Source: Pinibacter aurantiacus
GTDB taxonomy: Bacteria; Bacteroidota; Bacteroidia; Chitinophagales; Chitinophagaceae
NCBI RefSeq assembly: GCF_019130065.1
Contig: NZ_JAHSPG010000002.1
Span: 62,001-126,000, forward strand
Direction of reading: 5' to 3'
DNA: 64,000 nt
Shown here: in pieces, positions 17,341 to 25,843 of the stretch
Layout: every line of letters starts with the position of its first letter
How positions within the stretch are numbered: position 1 is the stretch's first letter
Made by a program: the position numbers and the translations under genes
Notes under the pieces: model-generated
What the model was told of the DNA's origin: nothing
Seen by the model: only the letters and a program-made list of their open reading frames with translations
Databases searched by the model: none

Positions 17341-17417
17341 GTAGAGACAAGGCATTGCCTTGTCTTTTCAGAAATGCGGCGTGTGCGAAGAAAGACAAGG
17401 CAATGCCTTGTCTCTAC
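17341..17417. repeat. Family C double palindrome
   Basis: Two AAGGCATTGCCTT units with GTAGAGAC/GTCTCTAC flanks, opposite orientation. On the minus strand the TAG of GTAGAGAC is the stop codon of the aminotransferase gene. Confidence 0.88.
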
Positions 17418-18562
17418 AGGTTCACCAATTTCTCCGCTGCCGCTTCCAGGGTTTCGTTTTTCTTGGCAAAACAAAATCTCAGTAACTTATCATCTTTGCT
17501 ATTCTGATAAAATGCAGACAGTGGAATTGTGGCAACGCCAAACTCTTTCGTTAAGCGAATGGCAAAATCAGCATCTCCTTCATCAGAAATGCGTTCATAG
17601 GAAGCCGTTATAAAATAACTTCCGGAAGATGACTTCAGATTGAAACGTGTTTCTTTCATCAACTCAATAAAATAATCTCTCTTTTCCTGCAAAAAAGGAG
17701 AAAGCTGCAGGTAAGAATCTTTATCTTTTAAAAAAGTTGCCAATGCTACCTGCGCGGGTGTAAAGCAACTGAAGCAATTAAACTGATGTACTTTTCTGAA
17801 TTCTTTCGTGAGCGCTGCAGGAGCAATGGTATAGCCGAGTTTCCATCCCGTGCAGTGATATACTTTGCCAAAAGAAAAGCAAACAAAACTTCTCTCCATT
17901 AAATCCGGATAGCGAAGAATGCTTTGATGCGCTATGCCATCAAAGATCAAATGCTCGTACACCTCATCGCTGATGATGAAAATGTTTGTTCCCTTTACAA
18001 TCTTTCTCAGCTCTTGGATGTCGCTTTCTTGCAAAACGGCACCCGTTGGGTTATGCGGAGTGTTAATTATAATCGCTTTTGTTTTTGGTGAAATATTTTG
18101 CTTCACCAATTGCCAGTCAATTCTAAAATCGGGAATGGTTAGCGGTAACAAAATAGCCTTGCCGCCATTCACTTCGATGTTTGGAACGTAGCTATCGTAT
18201 GCCGGTTCGAAAACGATCACTTCATCGCCCGGTTGCAAAATGGTGGTTAGGGATGAATAGATTGCATAAGTGCCGCCCGGAGTAATGGTAATATCTGTAT
18301 CAGGATTAATGGTAGTATTATAAAGAAATTGAACTTTTTCAGCAATCGATTCACGCAGCGGCATCCATCCCGCCATTGGAGCGTACTGGTTATAGTTGTC
18401 ATTCATGGCCTTGCTCACCAACGCAATCAGTTCCTTGCTCATCGCATAATCCGGTAAACCCTGCCCGAGATTTACAGCATTATGCTGCGCCGCCAATGCG
18501 CTCATAGTCGTAAAAATTGTGGTGCCTACATTGGGGAGCTTGCTTTGGATGTGAATTGACAT
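17414..18562 (-). CDS. PLP-dependent aminotransferase class I/II (methionine/kynurenine type)
   Basis: Fold-type I aminotransferase of about 382 residues from the start at 18562 (MSIHIQSKLPNVGTTIFTTM). The PLP-binding lysine sits in CFSFGKVYHCTGWKLGY and the substrate carboxylate-binding Arg in the C-terminal LLRFCFAKK. The N-terminus NVGTTIFTTMSALAAQHNAVNLGQGLPDY is characteristic of the YbdL/kynurenine aminotransferase group, which transaminates methionine or kynurenine. The kynureninase gene at the far end of the window is compatible with tryptophan breakdown but not linked. A TATTTTTG element lies 18 nt upstream, covering the alternative start at 18583. Confidence 0.88.
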   Translation of the reverse strand: MSIHIQSKLPNVGTTIFTTMSALAAQHNAVNLGQGLPDYAMSKELIALVSKAMNDNYNQYAPMAGWMPLRESIAEKVQFLYNTTINPDTDITITPGGTYAIYSSLTTILQPGDEVIVFEPAYDSYVPNIEVNGGKAILLPLTIPDFRIDWQLVKQNISPKTKAIIINTPHNPTGAVLQESDIQELRKIVKGTNIFIISDEVYEHLIFDGIAHQSILRYPDLMERSFVCFSFGKVYHCTGWKLGYTIAPAALTKEFRKVHQFNCFSCFTPAQVALATFLKDKDSYLQLSPFLQEKRDYFIELMKETRFNLKSSSGSYFITASYERISDEGDADFAIRLTKEFGVATIPLSAFYQNSKDDKLLRFCFAKKNETLEAAAEKLVNL

Positions 18563-18580
18563 GAGGAAATTTTTGATGCT

Positions 18581-18588
18581 CAAAAATA
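18581..18588 (-). promoter_or_regulatory. Putative -7 element of the aminotransferase gene
   Basis: TATTTTTG on the minus strand, 18 nt before the ATG at 18562; it overlaps the upstream in-frame start, which makes that start unlikely. Confidence 0.4.
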
Positions 18589-18683
18589 ATTGAATAACTG
18601 ATTAACTGAATAACTGAGTGGTTGAATATCGAAGAGCAAGACTGACTTTGAACTTTCAGTTAATCAGTTATTCGGTTATTTGT
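18589..18683. repeat. Family B palindrome between divergent genes
   Basis: Arm TGAATAACTGATTAACTGAA and inverted TTCAGTTAATCAGTTATTC, in the divergent gap between the aminotransferase and the AsmA-like gene. The remainder of this 338-bp gap holds the AsmA promoter element and nothing else that I see. Confidence 0.82.
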
Positions 18684-18777
18684 CAAAAAGTTGGTAATAA
18701 ACTAAACAGACACCCCTGCTTATTTGTATACCAATAGTGGTTTACCGTGAAATAATTTACATGTCTTCCTTTTTTTC

Positions 18778-18785
18778 TAATTTTG
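18778..18785 (+). promoter_or_regulatory. Putative -7 element of the AsmA-like gene
   Basis: TAATTTTG, with TTT at the -33 distance (19 bp spacing), 115 nt upstream of the start, implying a long leader. Confidence 0.35.
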
Positions 18786-18900
18786 GCATACTTATTTAAC
18801 CTGAACAGCCCCCCGTATACACCAGTTTTAATTTAATATCCCCTGATTTCAACCTTCCGTCGATTGTGTACCTATTGGAAAACTCCAAAAATTATAGGTA

Positions 18901-21900
18901 ATGAAATTTTCTGTCTTTCCCTTTTTGAAAAAACTACTCAAGGTTTCCGGTATTTCAATAGCTGCCCTATTGTTGTTGCTGTTTATTGCACCATATCTTT
19001 TGCCAAATACTGTAGCTACACACATAAAGAACTGGACAAACAAAAGCATAGATGGCGAGCTGGAATTTTCCAAAGCAAGGCTTTCTTTCTTCAATCATTT
19101 TCCTTCACTTACGCTTACACTCCATGATTTTTGCCTGAAGGGATCTGCGCCGTTTAAAAAAGATACATTGATCGCTGCCAAAGAAATGGCGCTGGGTATT
19201 AACCTTACCACATTGCTTTATAGCAAGAAAGTAGTGATAGATGAAATATATGTAGACGGCGGAAATATCAAGATTCTTGCAGACGAAAAAGGACATGCAA
19301 ACTACAATGTCTATATTTCCAAAACAGATTCAACGAGGAAGAAAGATGAATCAGACACGTCATCAGCCAACCTCGAACTAAGTAAAATTGTCATCAACAA
19401 TTCACACGTATTGTATGACGATAAATCCGTTCCCCTGCATATAGACGCATTTGGTTTTACCTACAAAGGCACAGGCGATTTCTCGGAGTCTATCTTTGAC
19501 CTGACGACTAAGGCCAGAATCGACTCGATCGATTTTTCATTCAGCAATATTTATTACCTGCAAAGAAAAAATGTAAAGGCAAACCTGGTCACCAAGATCA
19601 ACACAAAGTCACTTGCATTCATTTTTACGAAAAACAGGTTGAAGATAAACGGCCTGCCCATCACATTTAATGGCACGTTAGACTTTCTCGAGAACGGCTA
19701 TGCGATGGATCTTTCTGTTAGCTCTAAAAAGGCCGGTCTTTACGATCTGTTCACCGCCATGCCACCGCAATATGTGGAATGGCTGAAGAAGACGGACGTA
19801 GATGGTTTTGCAAACCTTCTTCTTACATTGAAAGGAAAATACATAGCATCAAAAAATCTTTCGCCAGACCTTAATTTTCACATGGATGTGGATCGTGGTT
19901 TTGTGAGATACAACAACGCGCCGGTTCCTGCCAAAAACATCGCGCTCAGGCTGGATGTAAAAATGCCATCGCTGAACCTGGACAGTATGCAAATAAATGC
20001 CGACTCCATTTCTTTCAATCTTGAAAAGGATTATTTGAAAGGCACCATTCGCACAAGAGGTTTTTCGCAGCCGTATGTTTTCGCAAATGTAGATGCCAAC
20101 ATGAATCTCGAAATGCTGCAACGTGCGTTCGGCTTCACGAATTACGATACAAAAGGAAAAATAGACCTGCAGTTACATGCTGATGGAAATTATACCACAG
20201 ATACTCTTGTGAAAAGAACGCTTAGGAAAACAATAATTGATACTGTCGTTACAAGTATTCCGGCATTTACTATCAAGTCGAGTATGAGCAACGGTTATTT
20301 CAAATACGCATCGTTGCCGGAAGCAATTAAGAATATCAACTTCAAACTTGATGCGTCCTGCGATAGCAACTACCGTCACATGAAGTTTGATATTGCAAAC
20401 CTGAATGCGACGGCGCTGAACAGTTTCATCAAAGGAAATATCAACCTGGCCGGCTTACCGGATGTGTTCGTAAACGCCAACATACAATCCACCCTGAACA
20501 TGCAGGATATCGAAAAAGTATATCCGCTGGAAAGCATGCAATTGAAAGGAGCTCTTCAACTGAATGTGAACAGCAAAGGCACTTACGATGCAGACAAAAA
20601 GAAATTTCCTGTAACCACGGCAGATATTCGTTTGGCAGACGGCGTTCTCAAAACCAAGTATTATCCCAATGCGATTGAATCTATAAACATCAACGCAAAA
20701 GCAGATGACAGTGACGGAACGCTGAAAGGGCTTAACGTTAACGTTGAACCGGCGTCTTTTGTGTTCGAAGGAAAACCGTTCTATGTAAACGGCTCACTGA
20801 AAAACTTTGAAGACATTTTATATGACATTACTGCAAAAGGTGAACTGGACATCGACAGAATTTACAAGGTATTTTCACAAAAAGAATTTAATGTAACCGG
20901 GCTTATCAAAGCAGATTTTGCATTAAAGGGAAGGCAAAGCGACGCCATGAACGGCCGCTACACGAAATTGAACAACAGCGGAACACTTGAAGTAAAAGAA
21001 CTTGCTATAACACATGAAGCCTTTCCACAACCGTTTAAAATAACAGAGGGCCTGTTCAGATTTAACCAGGATAAAATGTGGTTCAATAAGTTTATTGCCC
21101 AATACGGAAGCTCTGATTTCAGGCTGGATGGTTACTGTAGCAATGTACTTAACTACATACTGAACGATAAAGCCGTGTTGCAAGGCGATTTTAAACTCGA
21201 TTCGAAATTTATCGATGTAAACGAGTTTATGGCTTTTGCTCCGGCGCAGGACAAAAAATTGCCCGAGGAGGCAAAAGCATTTCCCGCAGAAACACCTACT
21301 GCAACTGGTGTTGTGATCATTCCGGAAAACCTTAACCTGCACCTGGCCGCGAATGCCGCGAAAATAAAATACAACGATATCGTTTTAGAAAACTTTACAG
21401 GAGACGCAACACTTAACAACAGCCAACTGACATTGAAACAAGCAGCATTTAACATGATAGGCTGTAACGTTTCTATGGATGCCGTTTATGCAAGCGTCAA
21501 TCCCGTGAAGGCCAATTTCGACTATCACATTACCGCCACTGATTTTGATGTAAAACGAGCCTATAACGAAGTAAAAATATTCCACGACCTGGCAACGGCA
21601 GCAAGTAAAGCAGAAGGAATTGTTTCTATAGACTACAAGTTAAACGGCAAACTGAATGAAAACATGATGCCCATCTATCCATCGCTTGTAGGTGGAGGAA
21701 CGCTTAGCGTAAAGAAAGTGAAACTTAAGGGTCTGAAATTATTCAACGCCGTGGGTAGTAAAACCGGTAAAGATGACATTAAGGATCCCGATCTTTCTAA
21801 AGTTGATTTTAAAACAACCATTAAAAACAACCTCATAACACTTGAACGCACCAAAATGAAAGTGTCCGGCTTCAGGATCCGCCTTGAGGGCCAAACGAGC

Positions 21901-22053
21901 TTCGATCAAAGACTCAATCTAAAAATGCGCCTCGGCCTGCCGCCACTCGGCATCATCGGCATACCCATAAAAGTGACCGGCACTGCCGAAAATCCAAATA
22001 TAGCCGTGGGGAAAAATACGGATCAGTTGGAGGAAACGGAATATGAGGACTAA
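18901..22053 (+). CDS. AsmA-like envelope protein
   Basis: A 1050-residue protein with one N-terminal membrane anchor (about residues 17-38, SIAALLLLLFIAPYLLPN) followed by a very long beta-strand-rich periplasmic region. The N-terminal AsmA-like segment (ARLSFFNHFPSLTLTLHDFCLKG) and the C-terminal AsmA_2-like region (LRLEGQTSFDQRLNLKMRLGLPP then GIPIKVTGTAENPNI) match the AsmA/TamB/YhdP class, whose members are thought to bridge the periplasm and carry phospholipids to the outer membrane. Function here is by family. No partner gene is adjacent. The stop lies at the edge of a family G palindrome. Confidence 0.85.
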   Translation: MKFSVFPFLKKLLKVSGISIAALLLLLFIAPYLLPNTVATHIKNWTNKSIDGELEFSKARLSFFNHFPSLTLTLHDFCLKGSAPFKKDTLIAAKEMALGINLTTLLYSKKVVIDEIYVDGGNIKILADEKGHANYNVYISKTDSTRKKDESDTSSANLELSKIVINNSHVLYDDKSVPLHIDAFGFTYKGTGDFSESIFDLTTKARIDSIDFSFSNIYYLQRKNVKANLVTKINTKSLAFIFTKNRLKINGLPITFNGTLDFLENGYAMDLSVSSKKAGLYDLFTAMPPQYVEWLKKTDVDGFANLLLTLKGKYIASKNLSPDLNFHMDVDRGFVRYNNAPVPAKNIALRLDVKMPSLNLDSMQINADSISFNLEKDYLKGTIRTRGFSQPYVFANVDANMNLEMLQRAFGFTNYDTKGKIDLQLHADGNYTTDTLVKRTLRKTIIDTVVTSIPAFTIKSSMSNGYFKYASLPEAIKNINFKLDASCDSNYRHMKFDIANLNATALNSFIKGNINLAGLPDVFVNANIQSTLNMQDIEKVYPLESMQLKGALQLNVNSKGTYDADKKKFPVTTADIRLADGVLKTKYYPNAIESININAKADDSDGTLKGLNVNVEPASFVFEGKPFYVNGSLKNFEDILYDITAKGELDIDRIYKVFSQKEFNVTGLIKADFALKGRQSDAMNGRYTKLNNSGTLEVKELAITHEAFPQPFKITEGLFRFNQDKMWFNKFIAQYGSSDFRLDGYCSNVLNYILNDKAVLQGDFKLDSKFIDVNEFMAFAPAQDKKLPEEAKAFPAETPTATGVVIIPENLNLHLAANAAKIKYNDIVLENFTGDATLNNSQLTLKQAAFNMIGCNVSMDAVYASVNPVKANFDYHITATDFDVKRAYNEVKIFHDLATAASKAEGIVSIDYKLNGKLNENMMPIYPSLVGGGTLSVKKVKLKGLKLFNAVGSKTGKDDIKDPDLSKVDFKTTIKNNLITLERTKMKVSGFRIRLEGQTSFDQRLNLKMRLGLPPLGIIGIPIKVTGTAENPNIAVGKNTDQLEETEYED

Positions 22054-22173
22054 TTAAAAATTAATATGCTGCAGTCTTGAAAGAGTGCAGCACTACTGGT
22101 AGCTTCACAGTTTTGGAGGCTCGCTATTTATAATAAAGAGCACCTTATTAATTACTAATTATTAATTATTAAT
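22051..22173. repeat. Family G palindrome
   Basis: AATTAAAAATTAAT arm and ATTAATTACTAATTATTAATT arm with a 75-bp loop, between convergent genes; the AsmA-like stop TAA is inside the left arm. Confidence 0.7.
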
Positions 22174-22178
22174 TGTTG

Positions 22179-22697
22179 TCACAGCGTCTTCTTCATCAAA
22201 ACATCCCTCTGCCTATCATTCCCCAACAAAAACTCATGTTCGCTGAATTGTTCGAAGCCGAATTTTTTGTAGAACGCTATAGCAGTTGGATTAAATTCCC
22301 ATACGCCCAGCCAGATAACTTCTTTGTTCAACTCTTTGGCAATGGAAAGTGACTTTTTCATCAATGCAGAGCCAACGCCTTTGCCAATGGCTTCTTTGAT
22401 GCAATAAATGCGCGCCAGTTCAATGGCGTTCGCAGAACTGTTTTCGTCCGGCAACGGTTCTTCGCGCAGCCGCACATAGCCGGCGGGAACATCGTTAAGG
22501 TATGCAAGCAGAAAAATGTTTCCCTCTTTTCCAACCTCAACCCTAAGCGCGGGAATAGTAAATTGCTCGTTGAGAAATTTATCCATATCCTCCTTTGTAT
22601 TTTGCTCATGGAAAGAATCATAAAATGTCTTCTGACTCATTTCCGCAATAAGGTCCGCATGTTCAGCTGAAGCGATTATAATTTTTATGTCTTCCAT
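22179..22697 (-). CDS. GNAT family N-acetyltransferase
   Basis: A 172-residue acetyltransferase when started at 22697 (MEDIKIIIASAEHADLIAEM); upstream codons to 22847 run into a structured intergenic region and lack homology-like features. Visible motifs: the acceptor region YDSFHEQNTKEDMDKFL, motif A RIYCIKEAIGKGVGSALMKKS with the GxGxA turn, and the C-terminal AIAFYKKFGFE. Resembles PaiA/SpeG-like or general small-molecule acetyltransferases; substrate not inferable. Confidence 0.88.
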   Translation of the reverse strand: MEDIKIIIASAEHADLIAEMSQKTFYDSFHEQNTKEDMDKFLNEQFTIPALRVEVGKEGNIFLLAYLNDVPAGYVRLREEPLPDENSSANAIELARIYCIKEAIGKGVGSALMKKSLSIAKELNKEVIWLGVWEFNPTAIAFYKKFGFEQFSEHEFLLGNDRQRDVLMKKTL

Positions 22698-22827
22698 AAA
22701 TACAATGTTGGCGAAAAATAGAGTGAATTCAAAGAATAACAAAAAACACGGTAGGAGGTTGGGTTGTCCGGAATGGACTGGTCCTTTATCTACGAAAGGC
22801 GTTAAATCAAAACAAGCTGATTGTGTT

Positions 22828-23035
22828 CGCTTCGCGATGTTTAACATGTCGCTCCTATGGGGCTGGCTATGGAAATCTGGATTGTCATCTTCCCATACTA
22901 ACGTTCCGCTCCTACGGAGCTTGGTGCTTGAAATTCAACCAGCCCTATCGGGGCGGTACGTTAGTTGTAATTATTGGCGTTATCGCGAACCAACTGCCAG
23001 CCCCGTAGGGGCGACATGTTAAATATCGCGAAGCG
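22828..23035. repeat. Nested cruciform element (family P)
   Basis: Outer arms 22828-22867 and 22996-23035 are near-perfect inverted copies over 40 bp (CGCTTCGCGAT...GGGGCTGGC / GCCAGCCCC...ATCGCGAAGCG). Inner arms 22897-22924 and 22939-22965 (ACTAACGTTCCGCTCC / GGGGCGGTACGTTAGT) form a second hairpin. Each arm also contains a small CTCCTAnGGnGC hairpin. It sits in the 478-bp divergent gap between the acetyltransferase and the TPR gene. Confidence 0.85.
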
Positions 23036-23136
23036 AGAAATACTAGGTGCCCCCTAACCTGTGCCCACATTTCACTAAAACCCGAAAAATCTCGTGACCG
23101 GATTGTTATAGCACAACGTTGACTATACAATCTGCC

Positions 23137-23144
23137 TATCTTTG
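23137..23144 (+). promoter_or_regulatory. Putative -7 element of the TPR gene
   Basis: TATCTTTG, 31 nt before the ATG at 23176, with a TTG at 23119-23121 (15-bp spacing, shorter than the usual 17-23). Confidence 0.4.
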
Positions 23145-23175
23145 AGCCTATTAAAAAATTCGACAAACCAAACAG

Positions 23176-24195
23176 ATGAAAAGAATCTTATCGTTCGTAT
23201 TGGCTTTTCAATGTAGTATGATATTGTTTGCGCAGCAAACACCGGATGCAAAGACTTTGCAGGAAACAGGCAAGACTTTTATGCGCCAGGGCGATTATAC
23301 AAACGCGTTGCTTTCTTTCAACAAAGCACTTCAACAAAAACCCAATGATCTTGAAATACTGAAAGACATCGTTTTTAACTATTACCTCAGTCACGATTAT
23401 TCGAAAGCATTGGAAGTAGGCAAACCGTTGCCTGAAAGACCAGATGCCGATGTGCAGTCGTACCAGCTGCTGGGAATGGTGTACAAAGCAATCGAAGAAA
23501 GAAAGGACTGTGAGAAATTGTACAAAAAAGGCATCAAGGCGTTTCCAAACAGCGGCGTGCTATATAGTGAATACGGCGAAATGCTGTGGACAAAACAAGA
23601 CTACAGCGCCATCAAACTTTGGGAAAAAGGAATTGAGGTAGACAAAAATTATTCTGGCAATTACTACAATGCTGCTAAATATTACTACTTCACAAAAGAC
23701 AAAGTGTGGGGTTTGATTTACGGGGAAATTTTCCTGGATCTCGAAAGCTACAGCCGCAGAACAGAAGAAATTAAAAAGCTGGTGTTGGAGGGTTACAAAA
23801 AGCTGTTTGTGGAACAAAACCTTACCAAAGATCAGGACATGAAAAACGAATTTGTAAAAGCCTATCTTGAAGTAATGTCGCATCAGACAGATATCGCTGC
23901 AAACGGCATTACCGCTGAAACGCTAACCATGATCAGAACAAAATTTCTGCTTGAGTGGATGGACAAAAAAGCACTGAGTTTTCCATTTAAACTATTCGAT
24001 TATCAACAACAACTATTAAAAGGCGGCATGTTTGATGCGTACAATCAATGGTTGTTTGGAGCGGCGCAAAACCTTACTACTTTCCAAAGCTGGACAACAA
24101 CCCACGCTGCGGAATACGAGAAATTCACATCTTTCCAAAAAGGAAGGGTTTTCAAATTAGCCGATCATCAGTATTACCAGACGAAAAAAGACTAG
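23176..24195 (+). CDS. Exported tetratricopeptide-repeat protein
   Basis: 339 residues with a signal peptide (MKRILSFVLAFQCSMILFAQQ) and at least three tetratricopeptide repeats in residues 28-165 (for example GKTFMRQGDYTNALLSFNKA, YQLLGMVYKAIEERKDCEKL, YSEYGEMLWTKQDYSAIKLW). The remainder is helical with many aromatics and no motif that I recognise. Likely a periplasmic scaffold protein. A rho-independent terminator follows within 25 bp of the stop. Confidence 0.82.
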   Translation: MKRILSFVLAFQCSMILFAQQTPDAKTLQETGKTFMRQGDYTNALLSFNKALQQKPNDLEILKDIVFNYYLSHDYSKALEVGKPLPERPDADVQSYQLLGMVYKAIEERKDCEKLYKKGIKAFPNSGVLYSEYGEMLWTKQDYSAIKLWEKGIEVDKNYSGNYYNAAKYYYFTKDKVWGLIYGEIFLDLESYSRRTEEIKKLVLEGYKKLFVEQNLTKDQDMKNEFVKAYLEVMSHQTDIAANGITAETLTMIRTKFLLEWMDKKALSFPFKLFDYQQQLLKGGMFDAYNQWLFGAAQNLTTFQSWTTTHAAEYEKFTSFQKGRVFKLADHQYYQTKKD

Positions 24196-24214
24196 GAGTC
24201 AGATAGCATTATAC

Positions 24215-24252
24215 AAAAGGCAGCCCACAATTTGAGGCTGCCTTTTCTTTTC
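24215..24252 (+). terminator. Rho-independent terminator after the TPR gene
   Basis: AAAAGGCAGCC, 10-nt loop, GGCTGCCTTTTCTTTT: a strong stem followed by a T-rich tract. Confidence 0.85.
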
Positions 24253-24340
24253 GGTTCCAATGAAGCTAATTGTTGTTAGTGGCATCTTTGGCAATGTTAT
24301 TTCCTAAAGAGCCTTTGATAGCATCGCCTTTGTTTAAATG

Positions 24341-24403
24341 AGGCTTCGACGAGCTCAGCCTTACAGCAAAAGCAGAGTGTCAGGCTGAGCTTGTCGAAGC
24401 CCC
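24341..24403. repeat. Family O palindrome
   Basis: AGGCTTCGACGAGCTCAGCC and its inverted copy GGCTGAGCTTGTCGAAGCC with a 12-bp spacer. The GCTTCGACAAGCTCAGCCTGACA motif is one I recall from many bacterial genomes. Confidence 0.85.
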
Positions 24404-24462
24404 GTCGATAACGAGACCTCTTAGATTAAAGCTATAGCATTTAAAATTCTCCAAATGCTTAT

Positions 24463-24470
24463 TATGTTTG
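24463..24470 (+). promoter_or_regulatory. Putative -7 element of the alpha/beta hydrolase gene
   Basis: TATGTTTG, 14 nt before the ATG at 24485. It lies inside the longer frame that begins at 24455, so it favours the internal start. Confidence 0.45.
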
Positions 24471-24484
24471 TGTTTTATACAACT

Positions 24485-25576
24485 ATGTCAATCAGAACCT
24501 ATTGCCTATCAATCATCGTTATCTGCATTCAATCAGTTTTCGGATTTTCTGTCAATGCGCAGCAATCAGCAACTCATTCAATAGCCGCAGCTGAAAACAT
24601 TCCTCAGGATCATATTTGCGAAGAAAAATTTCTGCTGATCAATGGCATTGAGCAGTGGCTTACTATCAAAGGAAATCTCTCGAAGCCGGTTATCTTATTT
24701 CTGCATGGCGGACCCGGAAGCGTTATGAGCCCTTATGCTGATCATATTTATAAACAATTGGAAAATGATTTTATAGTTGTGCAATGGGATCAACGAGGAG
24801 CAGGCAGAACCTTTGGCAAAAATGCACCCGGGGAATTGACCAAAGAATTTTTACAAGCAAATGTCCTGACCATCGATCAAATGGCGGCAGATGGCATCGC
24901 ACTAACTGAGCAACTTTGTAAGCAACTGAAAAAGAAAAAAGTCATACTCTTCGGGACGTCATGGGGCTCTGCGCTTGGTGTTACTATAGCCACAAAACGA
25001 CCAGATCTGTTTTATGCATATGTGGGCCACTCACAAATTGTAAACCCGGACAGCGATGATTTACTTTACAACAAAGTGCAACAGTTGGCACAAAAAAACA
25101 ACGACACAGCTTCCCTGAACAAACTAAATGCCATTGGCAAACCACCTTATGAAAGAGCGAGAACAGTTGGAAAGTTGTGGAAGATTGTCAAAAAATATGA
25201 AAGGGAAAACTCCATCCCCGCACCTCAATCATGGTTCATAGAAGACTCCGTTTATGCAAATCGTAAAGATGAAAAGGACCGCGAAGACGGCGATGATTAT
25301 TCTTTTGTCAATTTTGTGGGCGACAAGCAACTCGGAGTATCATCGATGCGAGCATCCATAAACTTTCTGAAAAACAATACCAGCTTCCAACTGCCGGTTT
25401 ACCTGATCCAGGGCGAGGAAGATATCTTAACGCCTAAAGAATCGACAAGGGCTTATTTTGACAAACTAAAAGCCCCGAAAAAAGAATACTTTTTGTTACC
25501 AAAAACAGCCCACGGCTTTAACCAGTCAGTCGTTGATACTCAGTATAAAATTTTCAAGAGTATACTGGTTTTCTGA
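24485..25576 (+). CDS. Exported alpha/beta hydrolase, proline iminopeptidase-like (S33)
   Basis: 363 residues with an N-terminal signal sequence (SIIVICIQSVFGFSVNAQQ). The alpha/beta-hydrolase core shows the oxyanion-hole motif FLHGGPGS, VVQWDQRGAGRTFG typical of prolyl aminopeptidases, the nucleophile elbow FGTSWGSALG and the C-terminal QGEEDILTP and KTAHGFNQ (Asp and His of the triad). Members cleave N-terminal proline or act on esters/lactones; which reaction applies is not evident. Alone in its transcription unit. Confidence 0.85.
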   Translation: MSIRTYCLSIIVICIQSVFGFSVNAQQSATHSIAAAENIPQDHICEEKFLLINGIEQWLTIKGNLSKPVILFLHGGPGSVMSPYADHIYKQLENDFIVVQWDQRGAGRTFGKNAPGELTKEFLQANVLTIDQMAADGIALTEQLCKQLKKKKVILFGTSWGSALGVTIATKRPDLFYAYVGHSQIVNPDSDDLLYNKVQQLAQKNNDTASLNKLNAIGKPPYERARTVGKLWKIVKKYERENSIPAPQSWFIEDSVYANRKDEKDREDGDDYSFVNFVGDKQLGVSSMRASINFLKNNTSFQLPVYLIQGEEDILTPKESTRAYFDKLKAPKKEYFLLPKTAHGFNQSVVDTQYKIFKSILVF

Positions 25577-25591
25577 AACGGAAAACCCAAT

Positions 25592-25690
25592 CAACCGCAA
25601 AGCGCACTACGTTGGCGCAAAGGAAACGAAGGATACGCATAAGAATCTCCCTTCTTTTCTTTGCGCAACCTTTGCGCACTTTGCGGTTGG
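25592..25690. repeat. Family M palindrome
   Basis: CAACCGCAAAGCGCACTACG arm and the inverse TTTGCGCACTTTGCGGTTGG, built of GCGCA/AAAG units, between the hydrolase and the YceI-like gene. Confidence 0.82.
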
Positions 25691-25812
25691 AAAAAACCCG
25701 AGTCAATCAGGCAGTCTGCACTCTCTAAACTCCCTTAGAAATAGTTTGAGATGTTTTTACAATCTTATGATATTTGAATATCAGTGTTACAACTTCGAAT
25801 AGGTAAATGTTG

Positions 25813-25820
25813 TACCTTTG
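25813..25820 (+). promoter_or_regulatory. Putative -7 element of the YceI-like gene
   Basis: TACCTTTG, 23 nt before the ATG at 25844; a weak TTC at 25794. Confidence 0.45.
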
Positions 25821-25843
25821 GGTTCTAAAATTAGAAATTAACT

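Noticed and set aside
18583-18600. Upstream start of the aminotransferase gene
   Set aside because: The codon lies in a TATTTTTG element; the start at 18562 gives the expected family length.
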